DNA of 64,000 nt from Erpobdella octoculata (GCA_963978895.1 OZ022241.1:4324967-4388966); one strand, 5' to 3'; positions 12,201 through 35,903 are shown, counted from the stretch's first letter. The notes: a model not told the origin generated them from the sequence alone. A program made the numbers and translations.

Positions 12201-15200
12201 AAAAACAGTAACTGTTGAAACTAAACATGAAGTGGAAGTGAAACTCATTCAATCAATAATTCCCCTTAAGGAACATGACTCAACTTTTAATGCAATTTCT
12301 TGGCTTTTTAAATGGATTACTCTGTAGACTTTAGCATCTAGCATCATCATCATCACAATCATCACTACCACCACCATCATCATCATAATCAGCACCAGCA
12401 TCATCACCACTCTCTTACTCCTCCTCCTCATCATCATCATCACCATCATAACCCTCCTCTTCTTCAGCATCATTATCATCACAATAATAATAATGTCATC
12501 AAAGCTCAACCAGTACACCATTAGCATATTATTATACAACTTTACGGGACTACATATGCAAGTCATTAAAGTTTAAATCGTTTTATCATGTCCAATTATT
12601 TTTTTTCAAAATATAATCTCAAAAAGCAATTTTTTATATAAAATTAACAACACCTTTAAAGAAACAGATGCATGAAAATTGGTCATTAAATATACAAACA
12701 AACCATAACATACAAAACAAACACGGCATACAAACCATTACCAGACTTGGTATAAGTAATAAGTTGATAAAAACGAATAAGAAATAATTTGTAATGCCAA
12801 CCAGCGATCGTGCCTTTACCGTTTCCCATTACGTTTTGCCTGTTCTGTAATAGAAATGAAGGAATTAAAACCATTAAAATTTTAAATGTAAATAATTAAT
12901 ATTAATAAATATAAATGAGTTGAAATAAAATATAATAATCGGTTATTAAAAAAAAATTAGAAATTACCACGGCTGGATTTTTAATGGGAGACGAATCATG
13001 ATCGTTCTTCTGATGTTGTTGAATGCTTTCAAATGAGTGGTCTCTTGATCTGCTGCTTGGAGCTGTTTGTAATGAGATGAAATTATTTAAATTATATTTA
13101 TTAGAAGAAGAATAATTTCTTTTATTATCAGAAAAACGTTTTTAAAAATATTACTTATACAATATATATTTTTAAAAATATTACTTATACAATATATATT
13201 TTTAAAAATATTACTTATACAATATATATTTTTAAAAATATTACTTATACAATATATATTTTTAAAAATATTACTTATACAATATATATTTTTAAAAATA
13301 TTACTTATACAATATATATTTTTAAAATATTAACTAAAGTTAAGCCACTAATAATTAATATATGATATTCACCTATCGTATCAGAATACTCACCGGTGGT
13401 ATCACTCGGTGACATCCAATTCCTCTTGCTGATTTGCGGCAGTTTCAACGATCCCTGCTGTTGCTGCCTCACCAGTCTGCCCGTGGTTGACACAAACTGT
13501 GTCTCTGAATGTCATAAAAGATGCAAACCATTAAAGATTAATTGAATATATTATTATTATTTAAAAAAATACAAAATTTAAAGATAATTGAACATATTAT
13601 TATTATTATTATTTAAAAATGCAAAAAAATAAAAATAATTGAATATATTATTACTATTAAAAAATGCAAAATAATTAGGAATAATTGAATATATTATTAT
13701 TATTTAAAAAAAGACTCGAACCGTAGGATTCAATATTGCTATCTGTTAAGTCGTTATAACACAACTAGACGTGGCTAGTTTCAAATTTAGTTCCAGTTAA
13801 ATCTGATTATAAGCCGAAATGCGGTGCAAGCGAATTTACAAAAAAAAACAATTTAGAAAAAACACAGAAAATACAGTCAAACGGACCTTGTTGGTATTTA
13901 AAGACTATAGAGAAAACAATGCTAATTACTTAATGATACAAATTAACATTTTAAAAATACTAAAAATAACTATATACTAAAAATCAAAACTCAAAATATT
14001 TTTTTTTATAAAAAATGTATAATTTTTATGAAAAATGTATAGTTTTATAAAAATGTAAAATTTTTATAAAAACGTTTAATGTTCAATTCGTATAAAAGAT
14101 TTCATCTTCAAAACCTCAATTTTCTAAACACAATAAAGCAAAGATGATAATCTTTATGACACTTAATTTTGTTTGAACATTTCGTTCTAGTGTAAGCCAA
14201 TTAAGTTTCAACTGTGACAAACACTACAAGCGAATTTGCATAATGAATAAAACAAATATTCATTTTATGAATGAAGTATCATAGGTACTAGGTACATCGT
14301 TATTAATTAAAACTCGTAACAAATTAACATGACGATTATATTAAAGGAATTATAAAACAATAAAGTATAAATTTAATATTTTTAGACTAAATATAATAAA
14401 ATTAAAAAATATTATAAACACAGAACAATATAAAGTTTTAAGAAATAAAAATATTAAATAAAATATACATTTATACAATATAATAGAAATAGAACAACTA
14501 TAAATGTAAAGAAATACATGAATCATGTATTTTGTTAATTGAATCATGTATTGTCATCCAATATAAAGCTATGCTAAATGTTTCAGCTTCCTAGCTAGTC
14601 AAAAAACTAGTTAAATTTTACTTTCAAGATTTGGGTATAGAGGAAGACACGCACACACAAAAACAGAGATTGTAACCTAAATAAAAGTTTTTAATAAAAG
14701 AAAATAAATATAAAACAATATAGATAAAAATAAATAAAAATATATAATAAAATAAATATAAAATAATATAAATATAAAATGATATAAGTCTAAAATAAAA
14801 ATAAATATCAAATAATATAAGTATAAAATAAAAGCAAATATAAAATAAAAGCAAATATAAAATAGTAAAAATATAATATAATACAAATATAAAATATTAT
14901 AAATATAAAATCAAAGAAATATAAAATAATATAAATATAAAATCAAATAAATATTTTATTATTTTTATATAATATACATAGAAATTTTAAATAAGTATAA
15001 AATAATATAAATATAAAAAAATAAAAACACAAATTAATAGATTATAAATAGCTATAAAATAATAAAAACACAAATTAATAGAATATAAATAGCTATAAAA
15101 TAATAAAAACACAAATTAATAGAATATAAATAGCTATAAAATAATAAAAACACAAATTAATAGAATATAAATAGCTATAAAATCATCTGAAAACCTGTTG

Positions 15201-18200
15201 GAGTGAGAACGAAGTTATCAGTTGATGGTTTCTCGTTTCCGAATGCAAAGTAAATTGTATCATCGTCGAAGAATTCTTGTAAGCAGGTGATCTGAGAAGA
15301 TACGATTGTTTGTTTTTACAAATCTCGATATTTTATTCCTTTCTATCATTGAGCTGCAGCTACTTATTGCATTGTATTGTGCTGTATTGTGCAAGTATTG
15401 AATGAGAACATTTGAGTGCAAACTTGTGATCTGTGACAGAAGCTGTTTCAATGACATAATGACAATTAATTTGGATAATAAAAAATAATTCTCTCGTGTC
15501 ATGCAACTACAAATCATTAAAAACTGCAAGAATAAAAAACTCCGGCTGACGTGCGCTCAACGTCTCAGACGGTTTTTTTCCCTTCAAAAATTTTTTTCCC
15601 TTCAAAAGACGTGGAACAAACCGACCGATCGATACAAAATTTTTCAGCACCTTCATCCAAAAGTCAAAAGCAAGGAAATTAGAGCTTTTTTGTCTTTGCT
15701 GAGAAGCAGTGACAGAATACAGACAGTTCATTCAACATATATCAGGAATGAAATGCTTAGCTAAAACGTTTTTAATGGAATTTATAGAAGCACTGTTAAA
15801 GGACAAAAACTTTAGGTTTGAGAGTTTAAAAGGAGACACCAAAAAAAAGAAAAAAAACATTAAAAGCCTGGAACGTCATTCGTTGAATCCTGATTAACAT
15901 TCGACATGCATGTACAAGAAGAAGACAGTGTACTTTAATTAGAAAAAAAGTAATTTTTCAGGACATTTGTTTGCGAGAGGTATAAGCTTAAAGCTTCAGA
16001 TTATTTGTGTATGGAGAGTTAGTTAAAATAAAAATAGTTTTAGAAAGTATAATCAGCAATAATAATAATAATTGTTTATTATTGATTATTATTATTATTT
16101 ATAATTATTAATAATAGTTATAGAAAGTATAATCAGCGATAAAGAAGAAAGACAACATTTAGTTTCAGAGGTTATTTATTAAGTCTAAGCAAGATCTGAA
16201 TCAAGGTGTCAGGACTTTGATTGACTGATACAGATTAGGGAGAAAAAAAAATCAATGGAAGAAAGTTTTAGCAAACGATATACAAGTTTTAATGTGGCAT
16301 TAATGCATAATATATCTATTTAACTTAAAATATAAAAGCTTTGTTTTTAAGTACACAGAATTACTCAATGATGTATTTTTTTAAAACAACAATATATAAT
16401 ACATAACTAAATAAAAACAGAAGAGATATTAAAAATAATCACATGGAATTTTCCAGAATTAGGATGACAACTGAAAGTAAGAAACAAAACAATATAAAAA
16501 AAAGTTAGAATTATAAAGAATGAAAAGAAGAAAACTGAAAATAGAAGCTTAGTTAGGAGTTATATGATAAATCTTTGAGAATTAGGAAGAAAAGAGAAAA
16601 TCAATCTGAAACATGTGACTGAAAAACAGAAGAAGAGGAAAGTACCTACAAATGAATTCCAGAGAATCGATAAGTCAAGTAAACAATCTTGAAGTAAAAA
16701 CAGAAGTTGGTTGGGAAAAATAAAAATAATCACCAAATTGAATCGAAGTGAGATTTTTTTAATTTACAGCTGAAATAAACGAAAACTAAGAAATGTTTTC
16801 TTCAAATAAAACAATAAATCACTGAAAAAAGTTTGTCACTGGCCTGAGAGAAATAAAAAAGAAAAGTGCTACATCATTGCAATGTTCAAGCAGTTTTTTT
16901 TTAACTTCATGCATTCTTTATCAGCCATGAAGATGTCTTGAGAGGTAATTCAAAATAATAGCAAAATCTCAAACAAAACCATCTCTCTCATCTCTTTGTC
17001 AAAGCAAGCCAGAATAACAATATACGAAGAATAAAAATTTTCAGTTAGTTCATGATTGTTATAATTATTCTAAAAATGTTTCCTAAAAGTTAATATATAT
17101 ATTGGGACATAATAGGAAGTTGAAATAATTACAAAACTTATGACCAAAGTACTCAACTTTTTGTATTTTGAGATTGTTGAGTTTATTTTAGTTTTGTTTG
17201 AACAGAGAATAGAAGGACATGTTAGTTGAGAGATGAGAATGTCAAATACAGTTATAGTTAGAAAGTATTTAAAAACCTCAAAAACTTTATTGGAAAAATT
17301 GTTGTTGAACTTTTTTTTAAAGTAAAATCACTGTCCTTTAATAGGCTGGACAAGAAAGGGAAAAGTTAAAAATAATACAAAACAAATTTGGAGAATATGA
17401 TAGGAAACAAAACAAGATGGAGAGAGTGTTAACTAACTCTAAACTTGTGACTAAAATAAAAATTAAACTATTAAACTAAGTCAAGTGGTTTCTCATTTCA
17501 AATTCAAGTATTAAATAAAATTTCTTAATTTTCAAGAAAAAGTGTAGTAGTAGCGTATACTTGTTTCCCGGACATGGCAAAAACTTTCTTCAGAGCTCCA
17601 GTGTCTAATTTAATGGAGCGGTTTATCTCCTCCATGACCTGCTCCATACTGTGAGCCGTCTTCTTGTTCAGCAAAACCTTGGCCGCCCTCCTCGGTTTCG
17701 GTCCGTTTCTGAAGACCGTAATCAGCTTCGGGCGAACGAATTCCTGTGAATTTCGTATTTTGGCAGAGTTGATATAGCACTGTTTCATATAATAGAGTGT
17801 CTTGATATCTTAACAATTTAAAAGCATTTAATTCGACGATAACAATTAATTAACGTCTGCAGAAGACTATTATGATCTCGCGGTTTAAGAAATAAAAAAT
17901 AACAAGTAAAAGTGAAGGTCGCAGTAAATAGTATTTTCTCGAAACCGTAAAAAAAATAATTTTAAAATAAAAACGCACTTTGTCGTTTTCATCTAAGCTT
18001 TCAATTATGCTTGGATCTCTGGATAAATTCCGGTAGTGAAACTGTACCAAGTGGCTTTTTCTGTACACAACTGGTGAACAAGGGAGAGACGAATTATAAA
18101 ATGACTCGCTGGAGCAGACATTGCTTGTATTCCACACGGGCATCTCTGCCGTCTGGTACTGCGTCTTATTGTCGTAACTGTTAGTACTGGAGCAGACATA

Positions 18201-18545
18201 AGCCTTTCCGTCTATTAAGTCTTCTAAACATTCCACTTTCCCCGACCCATCCAGCGAGAAGAGATATCTTACACCCTTCGGAAGGACGGTTTTGTCACAG
18301 ACTGGACTGCAAGTTAGAGCTGCCAGGAGCGAATCGAAAGTTTTGTAACGGTCTGTTGACACTGCGTAGGTCAGTCCACCGTAGAATCTGTCTCCGTTGC
18401 GAAAAAGCTTGATCTTTTTTGCTTTTGATGATGCTCTTCCACGGATTCCGCATGGCTGTATGCTATTCTTTTTCGTTGTGGTATTCAAGTCTTCATCTAT
18501 GCTTTTCGTCTCCAGACTATTTTCAGGTATATTTTCATCAGACAT
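6911..18545 (-). CDS. DCLK: Doublecortin-like kinase (DCLK), complete 15-exon coding region
   Basis: Minus-strand exons: 18545-17979, 17743-17561, 15291-15195, 13504-13394, 13062-12968, 12844-12802, 12075-11961, 11753-11576, 10427-10281, 9421-9288, 8909-8832, 8355-8259, 7955-7875, 7681-7571, 7003-6911. Every junction is GT-AG and phases agree; total 2130 nt, 709 residues, close to the vertebrate DCLK1/2 length. Two doublecortin domains lie at about 42-125 ([17 protein letters not shown]) and 190-275 ([14 protein letters not shown]), which bind microtubules. A low-complexity linker follows, then a CaMK-type Ser/Thr kinase domain at about 385-643: glycine loop IGEGKFAIV 390-398, catalytic lysine 413 (FALK), helix-C Glu 430, HRDIKPEN from 503, DMG at 527-529 where families have DFG, and VAPE 548-551. 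The tail carries NTALDK, a signature of the DCLK C terminus. The exon 8 donor was chosen as gtacgt after AAT because it keeps the kinase gap-free; a gt 6 bases upstream is an alternative. Likely a cytoskeletal kinase. Several introns carry arrays starting at their 5' ends. Confidence 0.93.
7763..7846. repeat. 23-bp tandem repeat in DCLK intron 13
   Basis: About three and a half copies of an AAATTAGATAATTTATAAAT-type unit. It begins roughly 28 bases inside the intron after the exon 13 donor (read on the minus strand). Confidence 0.8.
7986..8062. repeat. (AT)n microsatellite
   Basis: About 77 bases of uninterrupted AT dinucleotides in DCLK intron 12. Confidence 0.97.
10155..10292. repeat. 46-bp x3 tandem repeat including the exon 9 splice donor of DCLK
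   Basis: Three near-identical 46-bp units end at 10200, 10246 and 10292. Read on the minus strand, each contains the last 12 bases of DCLK exon 9 (GAAAACATATTG) followed by the gtgatt donor and 34 intron bases. The true exon end at 10281 is in the copy next to the exon body; two downstream copies repeat the exon tail and donor inside intron 9. Confidence 0.9.
11308..11590. repeat. 42-bp x7 minisatellite carrying copies of the exon 8 splice donor of DCLK
   Basis: About seven 42-bp units. On the minus strand each contains TTGGTCAATGTAAGT or a close variant, which is the end of DCLK exon 8 (GAATTGGTCAAT) with its donor. The exon-adjacent unit reads AAT/gtacgt; other units read gtaagt, gtgagt or gtacgt, and one has lost the GT (AATATGAGT). 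Because 42 is divisible by three the array is open for 112 codons in one frame, giving a false repetitive ORF with a 14-residue [14 protein letters not shown] unit. Confidence 0.92.
13139..13325. repeat. 30-bp tandem repeat in DCLK intron 4
   Basis: Six copies of a 30-bp unit containing AAAATATTACTTATACAATA, almost identical between copies. It starts about 68 bases inside intron 4 from the exon 4 donor. Confidence 0.95.
14515..14700 (+). repeat. Dispersed ~170-bp repeat (copy 1)
   Basis: Starts around ATGTATTGTCATCCAATATA, passes through CTAGCTAGTCAAAAA, and ends with GATTGTAACCTAAATAAAAG. An inverted copy lies at 60185-60345 and a partial direct copy at 47665-47740. No ORF. Shared ends across three places show a dispersed family, class unknown. 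Confidence 0.7.
15020..15183. repeat. ~40-bp tandem repeat at the start of DCLK intron 3
   Basis: Four copies of a unit containing AACACAAATTAATAGAATAT. On the minus strand it begins only about 11 bases after the exon 3 donor (exon end 15195). Confidence 0.9.
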
Positions 18546-19804
18546 TTAACAAATAAATTAAAAACTAACAAATTCGACAATTAAACTCAATACGTTCCTG
18601 AAACACGTTTTTGCTTAAAAGTAGGTATACCTATCGTAAAAGTAAAACAGATGTCATCTACTCAGTTGTCACTATAAAAGAACATATGTAAATTAATAAT
18701 ATTGTTGTACTGAATGTATAAGAAAACTATCACTCCCACGCAGGCGGCAAAACACCGACCGGCAACATTGGTAGCACGTGGTTGTGACCGACGGACTCAA
18801 GGATGTCTCGTTATATTCGCATCTTCAGCATGGGCGTGTCGCGTCTACGCTGCTTGGCGCTCCGTAGCAGATGATGTTCGTACACGCTCTCTTATAAGCA
18901 ATATGGCGTACACGCGATAACAATTCAGTCGTGCAGCTAGCTGAGTCATCAAAACACTTGGATGACTCACTGCTGGGGATGGGGGGGAGGTGACGTTCCA
19001 GTCTGTATACGGGAGCCGGCTGGAGGAGGAGGAGTGATATCTGGAAATTCCTCTTTGTTGATCCGTTTCCACTGGGATGTTTGTGTGCGGTGTGTGGTCC
19101 AGTTCAAGCAACGAAGAGCAAGCATGCATTTGAACTGTGGTGGATGGATTGTAGAGTTGGATAAATAGGTATGTCATTATACATCAATTTGATCTTTTAC
19201 AATTAGCGGAATTCTTGATGGCCAACCACAAGTTATGTTTTAATTTGCAATTAACTTGTGGGGTGTCGCTGCGAGCGACAACATGACGATTCGGTGTCGA
19301 TTTTGAATGCGGGCCCCATAAAAAGGTTTCAGTACGTCAGTACGATCCGTTATGTCAATAACTTTCAGGAGAATTTCTGTCGGTCTGTTTTATCGGGTCA
19401 AGTACCGATGTTATAATATTATTATGAAAATAAAAACGGTGGTGATGATGATGATGGTGTAGTAGGACAATGACGGTGGTGGTGATAATAATGATGATGA
19501 TGAAATTACTAATTATATTACTAATTATTATTAGCAATAGCTTTATGACTGTAATATAACTCGAGTTGTTTAGGCAGGTAGTTGAAGTAGTCTTGTTTAT
19601 ATTTCTTCTTACATTTATTAAATAAGAAATAAAAAAATAATTATCTATTTATAGCTCCCCTACAAAATTTTCTTTTTCTAATTTTTAACTGTCGGACAAT
19701 GGAATTGCGTTTGTAAGTGAATATTATGCTAATATGGCGTATGCAGAGCAGGTATCAATTGCAAATAAATAATTCAAGAAACCATCAAGATTTGCAAACA
19801 CAAG

Positions 19805-19848
<44 letters not shown>
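19805..19848. repeat. (TC)n microsatellite
   Basis: About 44 bases of CT dinucleotides. Confidence 0.95.
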
Positions 19849-19852
<4 letters not shown>

Positions 19853-20398
19853 CCCTTCTCTCTCATACTCACCATTGCAATTGCATCTAATTACATTAAT
19901 TAGAAACAGCCGCAAATCTGATTAGCTGCTCAATCAATTATGCCGTACGTTAATTAACTAATTAGTCGTGGCGTGCGATTATCTGCTCGCTATTCGGACG
20001 GACGAAAATTACAGTAGGGCGTTGTAGATTCCAGCCCCTTACAAATGTAATGTTAAGGATCGACTAATCGACATATCAGCCTGCCTAGGGAGCCTAGGGA
20101 GCCTAGGGAGCCTAGGTTTGGGTAATTGATTGTCTTATTTTAAAACAAGACAATTAATTAATTATCAGTTAAATCGAACTTTTAACTCCAGTTGACAAAT
20201 GCGACACGACCTCTCCTAATTATAATAAACGATCGCAATTCCGAATATATGGAAAAGATCCTTTAAATGATCTGTATACATCTGCATTCTTCCGTGGTAT
20301 TTAGATAGATCGTTCTAGAAATTATACTTTCGTATTGATTTATTGATTGGCGCTCGAGTCTCAGCTGAGCAGTTAACTTGATCTAGTAATATACATGT

Positions 20399-21498
<1,100 letters not shown>

Positions 21499-22324
21499 GG
21501 ATGCCATATTTTAACGAGGGGTCACTGCATGAGCTGGTTTCTGCTTATTCTCATCAGTTGTCTCACGTTTCATAAATTTAATGTCAGGCAGTGATAAAAA
21601 ACCAGGTTCGCAAAGAAAAGATGAGCTAACACTTAACCGGTCCCGAATGAATCTTTTTGGCTTAATTCATAGCATTTGGTTTTGTCTATCTATTGTTTGT
21701 TTTACATGCATTGCATTATAAGCTTCGCTTATTTGTTATTTATTGTTGTCTGTTGATGTGGTGGAATTTTGAAACCAATTTTTAACAAACTTCTCGACTA
21801 GCTAGAATTCTGAAACTTTCAGCAAAAACCTAAAAGAGTTGACATCGTGTTGATCATTGATTTGTTTATTTCTCATTTTTTCTTTTCCAATAACTTTATA
21901 TTTTGTTTTGGTATTTGTTTATCGTACAGCTTTAAGTAATTGAAATTAAAATTGAGTATTTAAAATAAAAAAAAGATATTTGAAACGCTTAAAAGTAAGT
22001 AGTCGATTGAGTTGATGAGATCTGATGAAGTTTTATTTAAACACGCCAAAGTGCGGCGAAAACAAAAAAAATATTTTCGAGTTAAATCGATGATATGATA
22101 AGATGAGTTTAACAGTAGCAAAATTTCAGTCCGCCTATCGTTATAAATTTGCAATCGAGCTTTATACTCAATTCAAAATAAAAATTCATTTTTTTTAAAT
22201 AATCTGAAAACCATTTGCGGTTCTTACACAGTGTGCGAGACGCTGATTGAGAATTTCTCGTTCGAGAATTGAAGCTGCTCCCATCAAGAAGAAGCGTTGA
22301 AATTTAATTGTTCTCTCTTCCAAT

Positions 22325-22863
22325 CAGGGCCGCATTTAGAGGGGGGTTTTACGGGTTCAAACCCCTCTCCCTCCGATATTATGAAAAAAAGTAGGTTAAA
22401 TTTTTTTTATGATTCAAGGGTTTTGAGTTCTGAGCGTTTTTGTGGCAACAAAAATATAAAAAAAATCAATAGTGAAGGTAGACCAACTTCAGCAATTAGT
22501 TCATTTCAGGTCTTCAGTTGGGAATTTTATCTAAATGTACAAAACTCTTCTCAAGATCTTTTTCTATATTAAAAAAGAAAAGAAATAAATCCTACATCCG
22601 AAGATCTACTAGAGATAAAAGATTACCTGGGCTTGTTTCCCTGAGCATGCATAGAAAAATAAATAATTAATTGATCCTGACGAAACTTTGGATAAATTTG
22701 CAAAAAGCAGTCGGAATTTTAATCTTGTATTATAATCTTACTGAGACTTATTTAATTTAGTTTTATTTTATAATAAGTATTGAAATATAAAACAAATATA
22801 TTAAAAATTTTTTATTTCGGCTACATAAAATCCCCCACGCAAAATATCCTTTATACGGCCCTG
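22325..22863. mobile_element. Non-autonomous hAT-like element
   Basis: The ends are CAGGGCCG at 22325-22332 and its reverse complement CGGCCCTG at 22856-22863, both hallmarks of hAT-superfamily termini. Flanking 8-mers CTTCCAAT (22317-22324) and CTCCTAAT (22864-22871) match at 6 of 8 positions, as expected for an aged 8-bp target-site duplication. The 539-bp interior has no transposase. Subterminal similarity (GGGGGATTTTA-like runs) supports pairing of the ends. Confidence 0.7.
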
Positions 22864-23433
22864 CTCCTAATCATCAGGAGAATTAGCCGATCAATCAGTT
22901 TTGAAGAGAAGCAAGACTGATTCTTCAACTTGTTATGACATTTGGCATGACCTTCTGAAATAGAATTGCGTTGATTATTATTTATTATTATTATTATTTG
23001 ACAACTTGTATAGCGTCGTTAATAAAAATACTTCAAGGGCACCATCAACCCTGCTCATCACACATCTTTTTATACCATTCTGCCTCTTTTCAAACCACTG
23101 TCAACCATTTCCTAGTCTGCATAATTATAATGAGACTTGCACTCGTGCCACCAAAACAAAGATGAAACGATGACGTAACGCTGAACTTGGCCTGGTCGAA
23201 ATAACGCCGATATCAAGTCAATAATTGGTCGATATTATACCGATATTAAGGCAATGGCAAACAATAAAATAGATTTATTTATTAAAAACAAACAAAGCAA
23301 TAAATGACTGTCAATTCAAATAAAAATACAGTCTTCTTGTCATGGAATTTTTAGAGAAAATGAAATCCAAGTATTTTTATGCAAAGGTTCAAAAGAAAAG
23401 ACGAGTTTTCTGCTTTGTTAAGCACCAAAGCTC

Positions 23434-23640
23434 ATGGTATATCATGGTAACACCATAGTATATCATGGTAATATTATAGTATATCGTGCTTATACTATAG
23501 CATATCATGGTAATACTAAAGTATATCATGGTAATACCATAGTATATCTTGGTAATACTATAGTATATCATGGTAATACTATAGTATATCATGGTAATAC
23601 TATAGTATATCATGGTAATACTATGATATATCATAGTAAT
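23434..23640. repeat. ~21-bp tandem repeat, partly palindromic
   Basis: About ten copies of a GTATATCATGGTAATACTAT-like unit. Both strands read through as repetitive ORFs, which are artefacts of the period. Confidence 0.9.
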
Positions 23641-23943
23641 ACCAGTATACCACATCCGATAGGACTTTGAAATTTCGGGCCTCGGAGGCACTCGTACAAG
23701 CACAACTATACAAGATCTACAGTACACGTATTCAACAGGACAGCGAAAGACATGGCTGATAGCAAGGCTCAAAAATTGGTGTGTTAAATATCCGTACGGC
23801 ATATAACGACGGCCGGAGTGACAGGATTAGATCAACTAACAGATATATCAAGCGCGATAGATATGTTTTGAAAATAAATATTCAAAATAGAAGAAGAAGA
23901 AAACGGGATGGGTTATGATTGATTAAAACAAGCGAAACAATAC

Positions 23944-32148
<8,205 letters not shown>

Positions 32149-34026
32149 GTCATCTGATTGGAACGTGATCGAATGTCGGTGGATTGTTACATCTACGGAA
32201 TTTAATCACATCAGTCAAGCTGGAAGATAGAAGATATCAAATTATTAGCATGTGTGGTTTGTGACGAGTTTCAATTAAATATCATGCACTTGTGACAATT
32301 GGTTTCGCTCTATGCTACTAGAATAAGTGCTTAACTGGTCACGTTATTAGAACAAATGAGTGATATCATAATCATAATCATCATCATCATCATTATTATC
32401 TTTTTCTTTATCACCATCATGATCATAATCATCGTAATCAGTACTAATCAGTAACATGAGCAGATAGATGTGAACAGTTGGTGCGTCACAGACAGCTGAA
32501 TTTACACTCAAAATGTCAACATTACGTTGAAACTACAAAATAAAATCAATTGTTATTATTATTACAATTTACACGACTTATTAAAACTGCTTTTAGTGTA
32601 AATTGTAAACTCAGCAAATGCCCAAAACTCATCAAAACAAGAAATGACAAAGTAAGAAACAAAAATATTACTTAAACTTGTCGGTCAAAAACTGAAGCCA
32701 CTGTTTCAATACAACACTGAATATCCACACGATTCGACTAAACAACCAACATTACATCCAAAGATAAATCCATCTTTATTGAGACTTTGTTGACATCTCT
32801 CGTGCACGTCCGTATAATCCTCTATATCTCTAACTTCAATTTTCAATATTCTAATTCTGTTCTGTTGTTCTAATTAGTTTCTATTGTTCTGATTAGTTTC
32901 TATTCTTCTAAGTTTCGTTTACTCGATTGTTTACCTTAAACGGATTACAGAGAGTCATGCCGGGTACTAGAGTTGTTGAGGTACCGATGTTTTCCCCCAC
33001 TGAGCAGGTCGCTCTCTGATTCGTGACTATCGTATCCGTTCGTTTGTCAGCTGAATTCAGGTACGATAAGTGAGCATGCCTATTGTTGAACACACACGCA
33101 CACACACACACAAACACACACACATGCACACACATGCACGTACACCTACACCTGCGCCTGTGCATTAGTGCGCGGCCGGTCTCAGGTGAGACAGTCTATT
33201 AATGAAGGTATGCGACGTTTCTCATTGGTCGGCCGGCCTGGGATGTCTGTGTCTATTTTTAGACTCATCTGACGAGAATGTTTATTTAACTCGCCTCTTT
33301 CTGTCTTTCTAATTAAATTAAATTAAATATTCGAAATATGTTAATTTGTTATGGATGAGTTGTATAAAGCTCTTAGCTAATTGAGTAAACTCGTACAGAG
33401 TATTTAATTAAACATATTATAAATGTTAATGTGTATCATAACTTTGTCTATCGGCCTGCAAGGTTGAATATATTATATATGTATACAATTTTAAAAAGGT
33501 TATTATTTCTAAGCTTTGTTGTTTGTTTTTACAGCTGTAAAATAATTAAACATTTATTATTCAGTCAGTGTGCATTACTGTGCATATTATATTACGTAAG
33601 CATAAGGGCCTGTTGCAGTGCAGTTCTGTGCGGAGCATAATGCATAGGTACTAACGAATTTGTTTAATAAATTAATATAAATGTACTGGTATACTTCACA
33701 CTTCATATGATAGCACCAAGGTGTACATATTTAATATTTAACCATTTTAAAGTCCATTTTGTTTGACTTTAATCAAATATTCGATAATTTCTAATCAACC
33801 TGTTTAATGGTTATCAACGACGCTATTTAAGATTTCACATTGAATAATAACCAGCTGTATTATTATCATAATAGTACTCGCGTGTGTGCAAGTGTCAAGC
33901 TGAATATAATTAATGTTCTTTGTTTGGTATCGTGATTCTTTGTCTTTTTTGTTGATGCTTGTCGAAGTCTGGCGCCACGCGTGGGGGCAGTGAGGAAAAG
34001 AATGTATTATCACCACGGACAAGCCT

Positions 34027-34499
<473 letters not shown>

Positions 34500-34990
34500 A
34501 AAAAATAGCCTACACTAGAGGAGGTTTATAGTTTTTTAACTATAACGCAAAAAATATTAAATTTAAAAATTTCAAACGAAGTATATGTGATGATGTAGGG
34601 CTGTGTAGGACAGATTAATGAATGCAGTGATGTGCTGTTTGACCTTAACCTTCAACGCGTTCTATCAAAAATTTAAAAGAAAACGTCAGGGTGGTGGTAT
34701 TACGTCACTTGACCCCCTAAATAATTTTAACGACGTTATAATCATACTACTAAGACTTTCGAGTCAAATTTTAGTTTAATGAAAAAATAATATTACATTC
34801 GAGCATTGTAAAAGTGCACAACCGAATAATATAAATGAAATCTATTTCTGGTGCATGACAAATGACAAGCAAAAATATTATTTATATTTTGTATATATAA
34901 AAGCGAATCTGGAAAATACTTGATATATTATGCGATTCTAATAGAACCATCTCCAAGTTGATAGTAAATATACCAAAAAAAGAAGAAAAG

Positions 34991-35090
34991 AATCAATCAA
35001 TCAAAGAAACTTATAAAGCGCTTTTTCTTAAATTCAAACTCGCTTGCTCTTCAATAAATACGCTAAATAAAAATGTTCTAAAAACCACGA
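34991..35090 (+). repeat. AATCAATCAA/TATAGCGC dispersed repeat, copy B
   Basis: AATCAATCAATCAAAGAAAC, TATAAAGCGCTTTTTC and GCTAAATAAAAATGTTC align with the copy at 20467-20600 in the same order. Confidence 0.7.
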
Positions 35091-35619
35091 AAAATAACAA
35101 TGAATTACAACATGCATACCTAATTAAGAAGCGGAAGACTATCAATACAATTTACCAACAGACACAAGAAAACAAACATTCAACAAGAGCATAGTTATCT
35201 ATATAACTAAAGAAAAGAAACAATTATAATATGAAAATGCTTTCGAAATGGCTTCTATAAAGCAGCACTACCAAGGACCCTAAAACTAACAACAATAAAA
35301 AATCTTTTTTTCAATCACTAACGTGATACCATACTAAAACTACAAAAAAAACTTTTTTCAAATCACTAACAGGAAAATAAACTATGAAAAAAGCATTAAT
35401 GGTGATGACAAACATTCTGAAAAAAAATAATAATCAGTAGGATAAAGAAATACCAACAAATCAAATATTAGGTCAAATTAAAACACAACAAAGTCCTTAT
35501 TAAAAAAAGAAGAAGAAGGAATCTTGTCATACAGTCAATAAAAAAAGCGAATGTAAACATATAATTTATGCAGATAATAAAGCCCTAGCATGGCTATATT
35601 AAACACACGAAATGTTTGT

Positions 35620-35735
35620 ACACAGCAGCAGTGGCAGCAGCAATAGCAGAGGCAGCAGCAGTAGCAGAGGCAGCAGCGGCGGCAGCAACAGTAGCAGCAC
35701 TAGCAGCGGTAACAGGTTCAACAGCAGCAGCTTGA
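35620..35735. repeat. GCA/GGC triplet repeat
   Basis: Interrupted AGC and GGC triplets giving poly-Ser/Gly or poly-Ala frames. It lies beside an unidentified gene piece, so it could be coding, but no splice-bounded exon is evident. Confidence 0.7.
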
Positions 35736-35903
35736 AGAAAACACGAGATTTTATTTGCATGGTCAATCACAGCAGGCAAACAAAATCAAATATCTCTCCA
35801 AGTTAGGCAAGAAGTCATGCAGAAAATAATAAGTATAAATATAGCTTCGCTCGCGGTAGCAAATTCCTGTCACGCTCAAACAACTTCGACCTCTGACATT
35901 GAC

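Noticed and set aside
10155..15183. Regular arrays with spacing suggestive of CRISPR
   Set aside because: Units are contiguous tandem repeats without variable spacers, in introns of an animal gene; no cas genes.
35594..35806. Poly-alanine and Ser/Gly-rich ORFs
   Set aside because: Triplet repeat; no acceptor or donor in phase with the neighbouring exon candidates.
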